Shown: positions 1-8,760 of the stretch, one piece after another
Layout: every line of letters starts with the position of its first letter
Position numbering within the stretch: position 1 is the stretch's first letter
Program-made: the position numbers and the translations under genes
From: Desulfonauticus sp.
Lineage (GTDB): Bacteria > Desulfobacterota > Desulfovibrionia > Desulfovibrionales > Desulfonatronovibrionaceae
DNA length: 56,282 nucleotides
Direction of reading: 5' to 3'
NCBI GenBank assembly: GCA_030950395.1
Contig: JAUZRP010000041.1
Coordinates: 1 to 56,282, forward strand
Notes under the pieces: generated by a model
Told to the model about the DNA's origin: nothing
What the model saw: the letters and a program-made list of their open reading frames with translations, nothing else
The model's database searches: none

Positions 1-1
1 A

Positions 2-256
2 ATGGCAGAAATTGCAAAAAATGAAATAAAAATTTTTTTTGAACAAGAAAAAATTTCCAAACAAGAAAAAGAAAAATTCCTATTCGTAGCCAAAAAAATA
101 GTACAAGATGGTAAATTCGTTAATGGAGATTTTGAAGGATATTTAGATGTAGTTTCTAAATTCGCAGAAGTGGAAATCTTGTTTTTTGACCCCATAAAAA
201 ACATCACCACCGCCAATAGCAGGCTATACGTAAAAGCGTTTGAGAGGATTTTGTGA
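2..256 (+). CDS. Hypothetical protein, possibly truncated at the window edge
   Basis: An open frame of 84 codons begins with ATG at base 2 and ends in TGA. The product is Lys/Glu-rich at its N-terminus and has a more hydrophobic C-terminal half (a VEILFFDP stretch near residues 57-64). No family is recognised. Because the frame runs to the window edge, the ATG may be internal and the gene may begin upstream. Codon use is A-rich like its neighbours. It lies tail to tail with hldD across a 258-base gap. Confidence 0.4.
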   Translation: MAEIAKNEIKIFFEQEKISKQEKEKFLFVAKKIVQDGKFVNGDFEGYLDVVSKFAEVEILFFDPIKNITTANSRLYVKAFERIL

Positions 257-260
257 GTTG

Positions 261-290
261 TTATTAGTAATTGGTGATTGGGTGATGGGA
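261..290. repeat. Intergenic TTAGTAATTGGTGATT-type repeat, copy 1
   Basis: The stretch contains TTAGTAATTGGTGATTGGG. The same vocabulary (TAATTGG, GTGATT, AGTAATT) recurs in intergenic DNA near 12229-12262, 22328-22372, 25100-25137 and 42751-42780, in both orientations. It is low in complexity but clearly a family, and never lies deep inside a gene. Confidence 0.45.
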
Positions 291-301
291 GGTGGGAAAG
301 G

Positions 302-328
302 TTGTAGATGTTGTAGATGTTGTAGAGG
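302..328. repeat. Three tandem 9-mers
   Basis: TTGTAGATG is repeated twice and followed by TTGTAGAGG, three units in direct tandem. The rest of the 257-514 gap holds a small TGCCT-GTT-AGGCA hairpin near 415-427 and no gene that can be supported. Confidence 0.5.
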
Positions 329-514
329 TGCTAAAGCTTCCAAAGGTAGTTAATGTTGAAGAAGAATTCTGTGACCAATAAACGGAATGGTTGTAGGGAG
401 AGGCTCACGTGTCTGCCTGTTAGGCAATTGATGACCTGTTATTGATCGGCCAAGACTGATAAGTTAAAGGGACTAAAATTAGAAGGTCTAACTGCGCTTA
501 CAGATATTAAAAAA

Positions 515-1492
515 TCACCCATTTTCCAGATAAGCATTTTGTTGAGAAAGGTAATTTTGCACGTAATCTTTTACAGCCTCTTCCAAAGATAAAAATTTAT
601 GAGGATAACCTGCGTTAAACAGCTTTTGCATTTTGGCTTGAGTAAAGTATTGATATTTATTTTTAAGAGTTTCTGGCATTTCAATATATTCTATATTTAC
701 TGGCTTGCCCATGGCAGTAAACACTGCCCGGGCCAAATCATTCCAGGATCTGGCCTGACCCGTACCCACGTTAAAAATACCATTTACTTCCGGGTTCTCT
801 AAAAACCAGCTCATAACTTTAAGACAATCTTTGATATAAACAAAATCTCTTTTTTGTTCTCCGTGGGCATAATCTGGATGATAGGATTTGAATAGTTTTA
901 GTCTTCCAGTCTGTTTTATCTGGAAATAGGCTTTACACACTACACTTTTCATATCGTCCTTGTGATATTCGTTGGGCCCAAAAACATTAAAAAATTTTAA
1001 ACCAACCACTTGAGAAAGTTTGTTTTCTCTTTTTAACCAAAGGTCAAAAAGATGTTTAGAGTATCCATACATGTTCAAAGGACGAAGACGTTCTAACTCG
1101 TTTTCATTGTCATCAAAGCCAAGACTCCCATCGCCATAGGTAGCCGCACTGCTAGCATAGATAAAGCGGACATCATGATTTAGAGCATATTGAGCAAGCT
1201 TCTGGGAGTAATGAAAGTTGTTTTCCATCAAATAATCAGCATCTTGTTCTGTAGTGGAAGAACAAGCGCCCATATGAATAATCGCTTTTACCTTAGCCAA
1301 TTTATTTTTGGCAAGCAAAGCCAAAAAAACACTTTTATGGACATAATCTTTGTATTTTAAGGAGACGAGATTTTTCCACTTAGAACTCAGGCCAAGATTA
1401 TCTACAACAAGGATATCGTCTATACCCTGTTGATTTAAATGCCAGACAAAGGCACTACCTATAAAACCTGCACCACCTGTAACTATGTACAT
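515..1492 (-). CDS. hldD: ADP-L-glycero-D-manno-heptose 6-epimerase
   Basis: Epimerises ADP-D-glycero-D-manno-heptose to the L-glycero form, the last cytoplasmic step in making the heptose donor for LPS inner core. The 325-residue product is an extended SDR protein. Rossmann motif GGAGFIGSA lies at residues 6-14, and the Y142-x3-K146 catalytic pair lies in MYGYSK. The length matches the family. The frame is open further upstream, but ATG at 1492 is preceded by AAGGAG six bases away and the protein then begins MYIVTGGAGF as usual for the family. It lies 77 bases downstream of dsbD and is probably co-transcribed. The partner gene gmhA is in this window at 48.7 kb, so the heptose pathway is dispersed. 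Confidence 0.93.
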   Translation of the reverse strand: MYIVTGGAGFIGSAFVWHLNQQGIDDILVVDNLGLSSKWKNLVSLKYKDYVHKSVFLALLAKNKLAKVKAIIHMGACSSTTEQDADYLMENNFHYSQKLAQYALNHDVRFIYASSAATYGDGSLGFDDNENELERLRPLNMYGYSKHLFDLWLKRENKLSQVVGLKFFNVFGPNEYHKDDMKSVVCKAYFQIKQTGRLKLFKSYHPDYAHGEQKRDFVYIKDCLKVMSWFLENPEVNGIFNVGTGQARSWNDLARAVFTAMGKPVNIEYIEMPETLKNKYQYFTQAKMQKLFNAGYPHKFLSLEEAVKDYVQNYLSQQNAYLENG

Positions 1493-1569
1493 AAAAACTC
1501 CTTTTTTTTTAAATGCTTCCGTCTTCTGCAAACTAAAACTTGTTCTCCCAATACACAGAACTCTAGCCT

Positions 1570-3348
1570 TCAATCTAAGGCTTTACTCAAGGTCTCTTGA
1601 ATAAGTCTTTGCGTAAATAAATCCCTAAATATAATGGGTTTAAAGGGATTATTTTTGGGGAAAATAGCCAAAAGAGGAATACTATTGCTCTTTAGTTTGC
1701 GCAACAATTTTTTGCCTGCTATATTGTTGGTCGTTAAATCAACTTTTACAAAACTTAAATCATATTTTTTTTGCAATTTTGCCAAAAATTTATCTTCTAA
1801 AGTCAACTTTTCAAGCACCTTACAGGTAGGACACCAGCTAGCTGTAAAATCTATTAAAATATTTTTCTTACCCAGCATATTTATAAATTTATTTTGTTCG
1901 TATTTATGCCATTCTATTGTAGTTGTATCTATTTGAGTTATCCATTTGGTCGAAATTATAAGGCAAACAAAGACAATAACGATAAAAGTATACAAAGTTC
2001 TAGGATTAGACAAATTTAATTCTCTTTTTATCCACAACAAAAACGTCAATCCAAGCAAAACAATAAGAGTCTTCAAAATATACCTCTCTGGCAATATAGA
2101 CAATAAATATATACATGTTGCCAACAATAAAAAACCTACCAATTTTTCTAAAAACACATTCCACTTACCACTTTTAGGGATAAATGATACTAAATTTGGC
2201 CAAAATAATATTAAAATATAGGGTAAAGCAAGTCCAAACCCAACACTAATAAAAACTAAAAAAGTATAAAAAGATGAATTAAACAAAGTCCAGGCCAAAA
2301 TACCACCCAAAAGAGGCCCACTACAAGGAGTGGCTAATAAAGTTATAAAAAATCCAGACAAGAATGACTCCAATTTTTGTTGTTTTATGGGTTTTCCAAA
2401 GTTAAAAATGTGTATATTACATAATCCAAACATAGAAAAAGCCAAAAAGTAAATTAAAAACAGTATTCCCAGTACAAAATAAACGTTTTGAAAGATCTCT
2501 CCCCAAGAAACTTTAAACCAAGCAATTGTCCCTGCAAGAACAACAAAATAAAACAACATTCCTAGGACAAAAAGAAAATTCTGAAGCCTGAAATTTTTTA
2601 TGTCGTGGGCATTGCAACTTTGCAAAGAACGCAGTTTCAAACCTACTACTGGCAAGACGCAGGGCATAAGGTTTAAGATAAGACCTGCTAAAAATCCTAA
2701 AAACAAGGCCTTGCTTAGGCCTTGAACTTCCAATTCGGGCAAGGCAAACCTAATTTGAAATGCTGGCAGTTCCTGTTTTTCGTTAGTTTCCAGAGAATTT
2801 GAGCTTTCAGGCAATGGTTTAGATTTAAATAAGTAAGGTTTTGAGTTTTTAAAAATGGCTAACCAATTGAGCGGGATAGGTTTAGGATGGTGCAGTGTAA
2901 TTATTAATTTTTCTTTAAATGGAAAGCAGCGTTTTTCAGAGCAAAAAAGCCCTTTTAGACTCAACTCAAGTGTCTTCCCCAGAGCATCCTTGGGCAATTT
3001 TACAAAAAAGGGAGTCTTGTCTTTATATCCATAAATAAACTTTGCTTTGTCAAAAGGATTTTTCAGTTTCTGAACAGGAGGATAATAAACCCAAAGACTA
3101 TGTTTTTTGTACACTGCCCTAATAACAGTTGGTTGACCAAGGTCATCTGCTAACTCTGGCCCATAAAAATGCCATCCATGGTCGGGCACAATAAAAAGCA
3201 CAAAAAATAATTTGCCCTCTGAAGTAAAATAAAGTTGACTTTTTAGGGAATAGGGGCTGGCTGCCAAAGAAAAATGACAAAACCATAACAAATTAACGAC
3301 AATAAAAAAACAAAAAAATAAATTTTGAGTCTTGACTTTTTTTTGCAT
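1570..3348 (-). CDS. dsbD: Thiol:disulfide interchange protein DsbD
   Basis: Carries electrons from cytoplasmic thioredoxin across the inner membrane to periplasmic disulfide reductases. All three classical modules are visible in 592 residues. After a signal peptide (about 1-30) comes the periplasmic alpha domain with C136 and C141. Then comes the membrane domain (about 212-465, roughly eight segments) with C230 in NLMPCVLP and C342 in ATPCSGP. Last is a C-terminal thioredoxin domain with C506-x2-C509 in SWCPTCK. Every redox cysteine pair is present, so it should be functional. The start is supported by GAGG about 13 bases upstream. It is probably co-transcribed with hldD. Confidence 0.92.
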   Translation of the reverse strand: MQKKVKTQNLFFCFFIVVNLLWFCHFSLAASPYSLKSQLYFTSEGKLFFVLFIVPDHGWHFYGPELADDLGQPTVIRAVYKKHSLWVYYPPVQKLKNPFDKAKFIYGYKDKTPFFVKLPKDALGKTLELSLKGLFCSEKRCFPFKEKLIITLHHPKPIPLNWLAIFKNSKPYLFKSKPLPESSNSLETNEKQELPAFQIRFALPELEVQGLSKALFLGFLAGLILNLMPCVLPVVGLKLRSLQSCNAHDIKNFRLQNFLFVLGMLFYFVVLAGTIAWFKVSWGEIFQNVYFVLGILFLIYFLAFSMFGLCNIHIFNFGKPIKQQKLESFLSGFFITLLATPCSGPLLGGILAWTLFNSSFYTFLVFISVGFGLALPYILILFWPNLVSFIPKSGKWNVFLEKLVGFLLLATCIYLLSILPERYILKTLIVLLGLTFLLWIKRELNLSNPRTLYTFIVIVFVCLIISTKWITQIDTTTIEWHKYEQNKFINMLGKKNILIDFTASWCPTCKVLEKLTLEDKFLAKLQKKYDLSFVKVDLTTNNIAGKKLLRKLKSNSIPLLAIFPKNNPFKPIIFRDLFTQRLIQETLSKALD

Positions 3349-3360
3349 CCAAAATATTTT
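3332..3360 (+). promoter_or_regulatory. Putative sigma-70 promoter for tRNA-Lys
   Basis: TTGACT (3332-3337), a 17-base spacer and TATTTT (3355-3360) end 16 bases before the mature tRNA. The element overlaps the divergent start of dsbD. Confidence 0.45.
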
Positions 3361-3376
3361 CCTCTTTTCAGGGGTT

Positions 3377-3452
3377 GGGCTACTAGCTCAATTGGTAGAG
3401 CAGCGGACTCTTAATCCGTTGGTTCAAGGTTCGAGTCCTTGGTAGCCCACCA
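3377..3452 (+). tRNA. tRNA-Lys (CTT)
   Basis: A full cloverleaf can be drawn. Acceptor GGGCTAC (3377-3383) pairs with GTAGCCC (3442-3448). The D arm, an anticodon loop CTCTTAA giving anticodon CTT, and the TTCGAGT T-loop are all present. The CCA end is encoded (3450-3452). Confidence 0.95.
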
Positions 3453-3657
3453 ATTTCTAAACAAATCTCCTCAAAATTACGCTAGACCTGCCCATTGGTC
3501 AATAATTTTCCTTCCAAATCCATTACTAACCATTCTCAATTCCTATATATTTAGTTGTTGGGGTGAAACTCTGAACACAAATTCTGGACAAATGAGATAA
3601 AATTGATTAATTAATTTTATTTTCGCTTGGCTTTAAGTAAAAAAAGGAGGTGTACAC

Positions 3658-3783
3658 GTGGCCAGACATAAAAAAATAGAACGCCGCAAAGAACTAGATA
3701 GAAGAAGAAAAAGAAGGGAAAAAAGATTAAAACAAAGGATTAAGGAAGCTATTTTAGCTGCTAAAAAAAACAAAAAAAAGTAA
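3658..3783 (+). CDS. Small very basic protein (41 aa)
   Basis: GTG start, strong ribosome site AAGGAGG eight bases upstream, 41 codons, TAA stop. The peptide begins MARHKKIERRKELDRRRKR and continues as an Arg/Lys-rich helix ending in KKNKKK. More than half its residues are charged, and there is no cysteine or membrane segment. It looks like a nucleic-acid- or ribosome-associated peptide. It is not ribosomal protein S21, which has a different N-terminus and is longer. It sits between tRNA-Lys and an FmdB gene as an independent unit. I have an impression of similar small basic proteins in other Desulfovibrionales but cannot verify it; the function is unknown. Confidence 0.7.
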   Translation: MARHKKIERRKELDRRRKRREKRLKQRIKEAILAAKKNKKK

Positions 3784-3924
3784 TCTCTAGATAGTTCGCG
3801 ATAAAGAAAGCTAAAAATAATAGCTTCATTTATTGGACAATTTAACCTTCTTTGGATCAGGATCTTGACGAAAGCAAACGACTGTCTATTTTTGTTGCTG
3901 GAAATTATTTAAGGAGGTGGAGCC

Positions 3925-4203
3925 ATGCCAATTTATGAATATCAATGCGATGAATGTGGGCATGTGTTTGAAGAATGGCAAAAAAATTTTTCTGAACAAA
4001 AAGTAGTCTGTCCTGTGTGCAATGGAGAGACCCATAGGTTAATTTCCAGCACATCTTTTATCCTCAAAGGATCTGGTTGGTACGTAACAGACTACAGTAG
4101 AAAGTCCGCTAACAATGGGGCTGCTTCTGCCAAAAATTCTAGTGGTCAAACCGCGAACAGCTGCTCTACTTCTTCTGGGGGATGTAAAAAGAACAACAGT
4201 TGA
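3925..4203 (+). CDS. FmdB-family zinc-ribbon protein
   Basis: A 92-residue protein starting [13 protein letters not shown]. Two CxxC knuckles (CDEC at 8-11 and CPVC near 32-35) form the zinc ribbon typical of the FmdB/CxxC_CxxC_SSSS family. The tail is rich in Ser, Asn and Cys, as usual. The family was named after a regulator near formylmethanofuran dehydrogenase, but its biochemical role is not established. The start is fixed by AAGGAGGTGG just upstream. A perfect terminator follows at once. A second copy lies at 49317. Confidence 0.85.
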   Translation: MPIYEYQCDECGHVFEEWQKNFSEQKVVCPVCNGETHRLISSTSFILKGSGWYVTDYSRKSANNGAASAKNSSGQTANSCSTSSGGCKKNNS

Positions 4204-4213
4204 GTTTTATCTT

Positions 4214-4237
4214 AAGGCAGCAGGTGCTGCCTTTTTT
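4214..4237 (+). terminator. Rho-independent terminator
   Basis: An 8-bp perfect stem AAGGCAGC/GCTGCCTT with loop AGGT runs into a T tract, 11 bases after the FmdB stop codon. Confidence 0.9.
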
Positions 4238-4273
4238 ATTTTTTTCTTTATATTTTGGGAGGCTTAATTCAGG

Positions 4274-5578
4274 ATGATAGAGCGTTACACTCGCCCTGAA
4301 ATGGGAAGTATCTGGAGTTTGGAAAACAAATTTAAAACATGGTTAGAAGTGGAGTTGGCGATATGTGAAGCCTGGCATAAGCTGGGGATTATCCCCTTTG
4401 AAGATATGCAAGAAATTAGGAACCGGGCCAGTTTTGATCTCAATAGAATTTTAGAAATAGAAGAACGCACCAAACACGATGTTATAGCTTTTTTAACTGC
4501 TGTAGAAGAGAAAGTTGGGCCTGCGTCCAGATTTATTCATCTAGGTTGCACCTCTTCTGACATAGTGGATACGGCCAATGGCCTTTTGTTGTTTCGAGCA
4601 GGTCAGTTAATTACCCAGGCCCTAGATACTGTATTGACTATACTCAAAAAAATAGCTTTTAAACACAAAAATCTCTTGGTCATGGGCAGGACCCACGGAG
4701 TGCATGCTGAGCCCACCAGTTTTGGTCTAAAAATGGCTGGTTTTTACGCAGAATTCTTAAGACACAAAAAACGCTGGTTAGCTGCCCTGGAAAACATCAG
4801 AGTGGGCAAAATTTCTGGAGCAGTTGGGACTTATGCTCATCTCTCCCCAGAGGTAGAGAAAATAGCCTGTGAAATTTTAGGATTAAAGGTAGATCCTATT
4901 TCCACCCAGATTGTCCAGCGAGATAGATATGCCCATTATTTTACCACCTTAGCTTTAATTGCTGGCGGCATTGAACGTTTGTGTTTGGAGTTACGACATC
5001 TGCAAAGAACAGAGGTTCTGGAAGTGGAAGAAGGTTTTAGCAAAGGTCAAAAAGGCTCTTCGGCCATGCCTCACAAAAAAAATCCCATCTCTGCAGAAAA
5101 TCTTAGTGGTCTGGCCAGGTTAGTTCGCACCAACTCTCTGGCTTCTATGGAAAATATGGCTCTTTGGCACGAACGAGATATTAGTCACTCTTCTGTGGAA
5201 AGAGTTATTATGCCAGATTCTACCATCCTTATTCACTACATGCTTCATCGCCTAAGCTCTATTTTAGAAAATTTAAAACTCAATCAACACAACATGGCTA
5301 GAAATTTGTATTCTTCTTTTGGTTTATTTTATTCTCAAAGGGTCTTACTGGCCCTTATTGAAAAAGGTCTTACCAGACAAAAGGCTTACGAAATGGTCCA
5401 AAAAGAGGCCCTTGCTTGCTGGGAACAACAAATACAATTTGAGGACAGAATTAGAGCAAGTAAAGAAATTAGGAGCTACCTTTCTTCTGCTGAGCTAGAC
5501 AAAATCTTTGATCCTATGTATTATTTAAGGCATGTAGATTTGATTTATAAAAGAGTGTTTGAGGATACCTCGTGTTAG
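4274..5578 (+). CDS. purB: Adenylosuccinate lyase
   Basis: Cleaves SAICAR to AICAR and adenylosuccinate to AMP in purine synthesis. The 434-residue product has the fumarase/aspartase superfamily signature GSSAMPHKKNP at 261-271. The catalytic histidine is in GRTHGVHAEP near residue 141, and TSSD near 93-96 binds substrate. Length and architecture match short bacterial PurB. The last 7 bases overlap pyrE in another frame, so the two are translationally coupled. Confidence 0.95.
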   Translation: MIERYTRPEMGSIWSLENKFKTWLEVELAICEAWHKLGIIPFEDMQEIRNRASFDLNRILEIEERTKHDVIAFLTAVEEKVGPASRFIHLGCTSSDIVDTANGLLLFRAGQLITQALDTVLTILKKIAFKHKNLLVMGRTHGVHAEPTSFGLKMAGFYAEFLRHKKRWLAALENIRVGKISGAVGTYAHLSPEVEKIACEILGLKVDPISTQIVQRDRYAHYFTTLALIAGGIERLCLELRHLQRTEVLEVEEGFSKGQKGSSAMPHKKNPISAENLSGLARLVRTNSLASMENMALWHERDISHSSVERVIMPDSTILIHYMLHRLSSILENLKLNQHNMARNLYSSFGLFYSQRVLLALIEKGLTRQKAYEMVQKEALACWEQQIQFEDRIRASKEIRSYLSSAELDKIFDPMYYLRHVDLIYKRVFEDTSC

Positions 5579-6138
5579 AACTTAAAAAGAAATTAGCCCA
5601 ATTATTATACGACAAATCTTATAAAGAAGGTCAATTTACTTTAACATCAGGGAAAAAATCTGACTATTATTTCGATTGCAAACAAACAGCCCTGCATCCA
5701 GCAGGAAGTTATTTTTTAGGGAAAATTTTATTTTCCATGATCCAGAAACTACCCGAACCAGTCTCGGGAGTGGGGGGTATGACTTTGGGTGCAGATCCGC
5801 TAGTAAGTGCAGTGACCGTTATTTCCTATCTAGAAGGGAATCCGTTGCCAGGTTTTATCGTGCGTAAAAAGCCCAAAAAACACGGGACAGCCCAATTTTT
5901 AGAAGGATTGGCCAATTTCTCTCAGGGCAACAGAGTTTGTTTACTAGAAGACGTCATCACCACAGGCGGATCTGTTTTGACCGCAGCAACTCGAGTGCAA
6001 GAAGCAGGTCTGGAAGTAAAAGATATTATTTGTGTCCTGGATAGAGAAGAAGGTGGCAAACAAACTTTAGAGCAAAAAGGATATAGGTTCTATTCTATTT
6101 TTACGCGCCAAGAATTGCTCGATTTAGTGAAAAAATAA
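5572..6138 (+). CDS. pyrE: Orotate phosphoribosyltransferase
   Basis: Transfers ribose-5-phosphate from PRPP to orotate, giving OMP in pyrimidine synthesis. The 188-residue protein carries the PRPP-binding loop VCLLEDVITTGGS (122-134), the N-terminal TLTSGKKSDYYFD segment and VRKKPKKHG near 97-105. The start is GTG at 5572, overlapping the purB stop, with GAGG upstream inside purB. Pairing a purine and a pyrimidine gene in one transcript is unusual in textbook terms, but the overlap is explicit here. Confidence 0.93.
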   Translation: MLELKKKLAQLLYDKSYKEGQFTLTSGKKSDYYFDCKQTALHPAGSYFLGKILFSMIQKLPEPVSGVGGMTLGADPLVSAVTVISYLEGNPLPGFIVRKKPKKHGTAQFLEGLANFSQGNRVCLLEDVITTGGSVLTAATRVQEAGLEVKDIICVLDREEGGKQTLEQKGYRFYSIFTRQELLDLVKK

Positions 6139-6231
6139 CCAAGCCCCTGTTATCGAAAGCCGTATGAAGCGTGTAGTTCAAAAGTTTTATTTAAGTAGGC
6201 TTTTGCAGTTACATCATTTAAGGAATTTTGA

Positions 6232-6816
6232 ATGTTAAAAAGAAAATTTAGCTGGGTATATTGGGTTATTGGATGCATTGGTCTGATGGGTTGTTTTTCT
6301 AAACCCCTAGAGCAAACTCTATGGCCCCAATATTCTAATGCTTATTATAAGTTAACCCAAAAATGGCTTCGAGAAAAAAAACTTTATTTTGGTTTGGATG
6401 AAAGTGTTATTGTAGATTGTCTCTTTAAAAGTCAGGAATGGAGACAGGGTTTTATACAACAATGGGTCAAAACGTATGGATTAAGTTCGCAGGAAAAAAT
6501 TGAATTTGCCAGGCACATTATGGATGAGAGCAAAGGTTATGTAGAATTTTTTGTAGCTATTTCCTCTACCAGAGAGGAACTGACCAAATTAAAATTGCCT
6601 TATAGCCTTTGGGCCATATTTTTAGAGCAAAAGCAACAAAAAAAAATTTATCCTTTAGATATACGCGAGCTTGAATGGGCCTATCCCAAAGTGCACAAAT
6701 TTTTTCCTTTTGTACAGGAATGGCAAAAATTTTACCTTATACGCTTTCCTTATGTTTCAAACTTTAAAAATCTAGTCTTTACAGGTCCAGAGGGTAAAAT
6801 TGTCTTTAGTTGGTAG
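6232..6816 (+). CDS. Predicted lipoprotein, first gene of an envelope cluster
   Basis: 194 residues with a short charged N-terminus, a hydrophobic segment and lipobox LMGC (C near residue 21), so it is probably lipidated and membrane-anchored. The mature part is rich in aromatic residues and Lys and has no domain I recognise. It overlaps the next gene (YkuD-family) by 17 bases, which starts a chain of four overlapping genes. This suggests a role with the peptidoglycan peptidases encoded downstream. Confidence 0.75.
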   Translation: MLKRKFSWVYWVIGCIGLMGCFSKPLEQTLWPQYSNAYYKLTQKWLREKKLYFGLDESVIVDCLFKSQEWRQGFIQQWVKTYGLSSQEKIEFARHIMDESKGYVEFFVAISSTREELTKLKLPYSLWAIFLEQKQQKKIYPLDIRELEWAYPKVHKFFPFVQEWQKFYLIRFPYVSNFKNLVFTGPEGKIVFSW

Positions 6817-8065
6817 AATTTGCTCTATCTTCATCTTCTTACTTTTTATGTTAGCACCTGGCCTAAGTTATAGCAGCTGGGTCCCCTTTTTAGGGGACAA
6901 TTCCTTAGGACCAAAGTATTTTTTTGTAGTGAGTAAACAACGTCAAAAACTATATTTGTTTTCCAATCAAGGTCATTTAAAACCTGTCTTTGCTTTGCCT
7001 TGCAGTACTGGCAAAGCAAAGGGAGACAAAAAAAAACGTGGGGATCGAAAAACACCGGAAGGAGTGTATTTTTTTGAAAAAAAAATTTCTCATGGACTGG
7101 ACTTTGCCCTCTATGGAGGAATTGCTTTTACTCTAAATTATCCAAATCCTGTAGACAAATTATTTTCTAAAACAGGCCATGGCATCTGGCTTCACGGACG
7201 AGGGAATCCCATCAAACCTTTCAACACCAAAGGATGTGTAGCTGTAAACGTATCTTGTCTCCCCTTGATTCAAAAATACATAGTATTTCATCAAACTCCT
7301 ATTTTAATCACTCAAGATTTTAAAAAAATAAAAAATAAACAAGATAATTTTGGGCAAAAAATTATAAAAAACATAGTCCAATGGAAAAAAAACTGGCAAA
7401 ATAAAAAAGAAAAATTTTTTTCCTTTTACGACCACAAACTAGTAATAGGAAAAAGATATGGATATCACTCTTTTGTTCAAAACAAAAAGAGATTATTTCG
7501 CCTATACCAATGGATAGATATTTTTATTTCCAGACCTAAATTAGTAGCTGGCCCTGGTTATGTGGTCTCCTATTTTAAACAATTATTCCGTTCCCCTGGA
7601 CATACGTCTTTGGGGATTAAAAGATTGTATTGGCTAAAAAGAGACCAAACCTGGAAAATAGTAGGCGAAGAATGGTATGGATTAAAAGACGAACAATTCC
7701 AAAAACAATATCTGGAGAAAAGGACCAAACAAATAAAAGTCTGGTTAAAAAAGTGGAAACAAGCCTGGGAAAACACCGATCTAAACAGCTATGCCAATTT
7801 TTACTCTTCCAATTCCAGACAAGGTAAGATAAAAGGCTTAAAAAACATTTTGGCTTTTAAACAAAAATTGTGGAGCAAAATAAAACCAAAGTGCATTACT
7901 ATTCACGACATAAAAGTCTTTTTACATCCCAAAGGTTTTAAAGTATCCTTTATCCAACAATATGAAGACAACAGCGGGTATTCTGATTTAGGGCAAAAGA
8001 CTTTGTTAATAGAGCCTAACGGAGATGGGTTTAAAATTTTATCAGAGCAATGGATAGCGTTATGA
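6800..8065 (+). CDS. YkuD-fold L,D-peptidase with NTF2-like C-terminus (Csd6/Pgp2-like)
   Basis: 421 residues. The start is TTG inside the preceding gene, with GAGGG nearby; it gives a proper signal peptide (about 1-25), which the next ATG would remove. The YkuD catalytic domain spans about 38-170: HGRGNPIKP with H132, then the nucleophile C146 in TKGCVAVN. The C-terminal 110 residues look like an NTF2/SnoaL-type fold (WLKKWKQAWENTDLNSY onward). This pairing is the architecture of Helicobacter Csd6, an L,D-carboxypeptidase that trims peptidoglycan tetrapeptides. With an M99 peptidase two genes on, carboxypeptidase activity is more likely than classical 3-3 cross-linking, though the latter is not excluded. 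Confidence 0.82.
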   Translation: MSLVGRICSIFIFLLFMLAPGLSYSSWVPFLGDNSLGPKYFFVVSKQRQKLYLFSNQGHLKPVFALPCSTGKAKGDKKKRGDRKTPEGVYFFEKKISHGLDFALYGGIAFTLNYPNPVDKLFSKTGHGIWLHGRGNPIKPFNTKGCVAVNVSCLPLIQKYIVFHQTPILITQDFKKIKNKQDNFGQKIIKNIVQWKKNWQNKKEKFFSFYDHKLVIGKRYGYHSFVQNKKRLFRLYQWIDIFISRPKLVAGPGYVVSYFKQLFRSPGHTSLGIKRLYWLKRDQTWKIVGEEWYGLKDEQFQKQYLEKRTKQIKVWLKKWKQAWENTDLNSYANFYSSNSRQGKIKGLKNILAFKQKLWSKIKPKCITIHDIKVFLHPKGFKVSFIQQYEDNSGYSDLGQKTLLIEPNGDGFKILSEQWIAL

Positions 8066-8760
8066 AAAAAAATGACCTTTATTATAACATTATTATCCTA
8101 AAAGACGACAGTCCGGTTAAAACCTTTCGCTTAAAAGTTAAAATAATAAAATTTATTCCTATCTTGATAATCGCTTTATTTACTTATGCGGTATTGGGGA
8201 CTATTTATTTTTATAAATCAAGTCAAAAATATCACTCCTGTCTAAAATTATTAGCTCAAAAAGAAAAGGATTTAAACAAATTACGATTTGAATTGTCTCG
8301 GTTGAAGAATGTAAAAAAATTCCTAGATAAGTACGACGAAGATTACTTAAATAAGCTCATCGCAGGATCTGGACAAAATCTAAACCAGAACAAAATAGAT
8401 TTAAACCAAATTTTTGCCAAAAAAAACTTAAATTTTGTTAAGATAAACAACATACAATGGCTAAAGGACGACAATTTTTTTGTCTTGCGCTTTGAATTAA
8501 ATAATCTAGAACCAACCAAAGAAATAAAAGGTAAAGTAGAAATTTCCCTAATTACCAGAGATGGTAGTTGTTATCCTTTAAATATTCAAAATAAGAATTT
8601 AAAATTTTCTATAACCCGTTTTAAAGTAGTGCAAATTCGCTTTAAACTGCCAAGATATATTAAAGAAAAGGACGTATTTGGTATTAGATTAACCGTAAAA
8701 GACAAACAGGAGCAAGTTGTTTTTTGTGAAACCTATCCTTTGGTTAATATTTCTTTATAA
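8062..8760 (+). CDS. Membrane-anchored coiled-coil protein of the envelope cluster
   Basis: 232 residues from the ATG at 8062, which forms an ATGA overlap with the YkuD stop. Another ATG lies four codons upstream at 8050. A basic cytoplasmic end is followed by one membrane helix (roughly 27-47), then a Lys/Glu/Leu-rich probable coiled coil (about 55-95) and a beta-rich C-terminal domain (about 120-232). No family is recognised. Bitopic topology between two peptidoglycan hydrolases suggests a scaffold or localisation factor, comparable in position but not evidently in sequence to Helicobacter Csd5 or Csd7. The 3' end overlaps the M99 gene by up to 44 bases. Confidence 0.7.
   Translation: MKKNDLYYNIIILKDDSPVKTFRLKVKIIKFIPILIIALFTYAVLGTIYFYKSSQKYHSCLKLLAQKEKDLNKLRFELSRLKNVKKFLDKYDEDYLNKLIAGSGQNLNQNKIDLNQIFAKKNLNFVKINNIQWLKDDNFFVLRFELNNLEPTKEIKGKVEISLITRDGSCYPLNIQNKNLKFSITRFKVVQIRFKLPRYIKEKDVFGIRLTVKDKQEQVVFCETYPLVNISL

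Noticed and set aside
415-427. GTTAGGC core inside a TGCCT-GTT-AGGCA hairpin, a possible further attC-type site
   Set aside because: No inverse core (RYYYAAC) at the right distance and no L arms or cassette; probably a chance hairpin.
3658-3783. Reading the small basic gene as ribosomal protein S21 (rpsU)
   Set aside because: Too short and lacks the S21 N-terminal pattern; only the basic character agrees.
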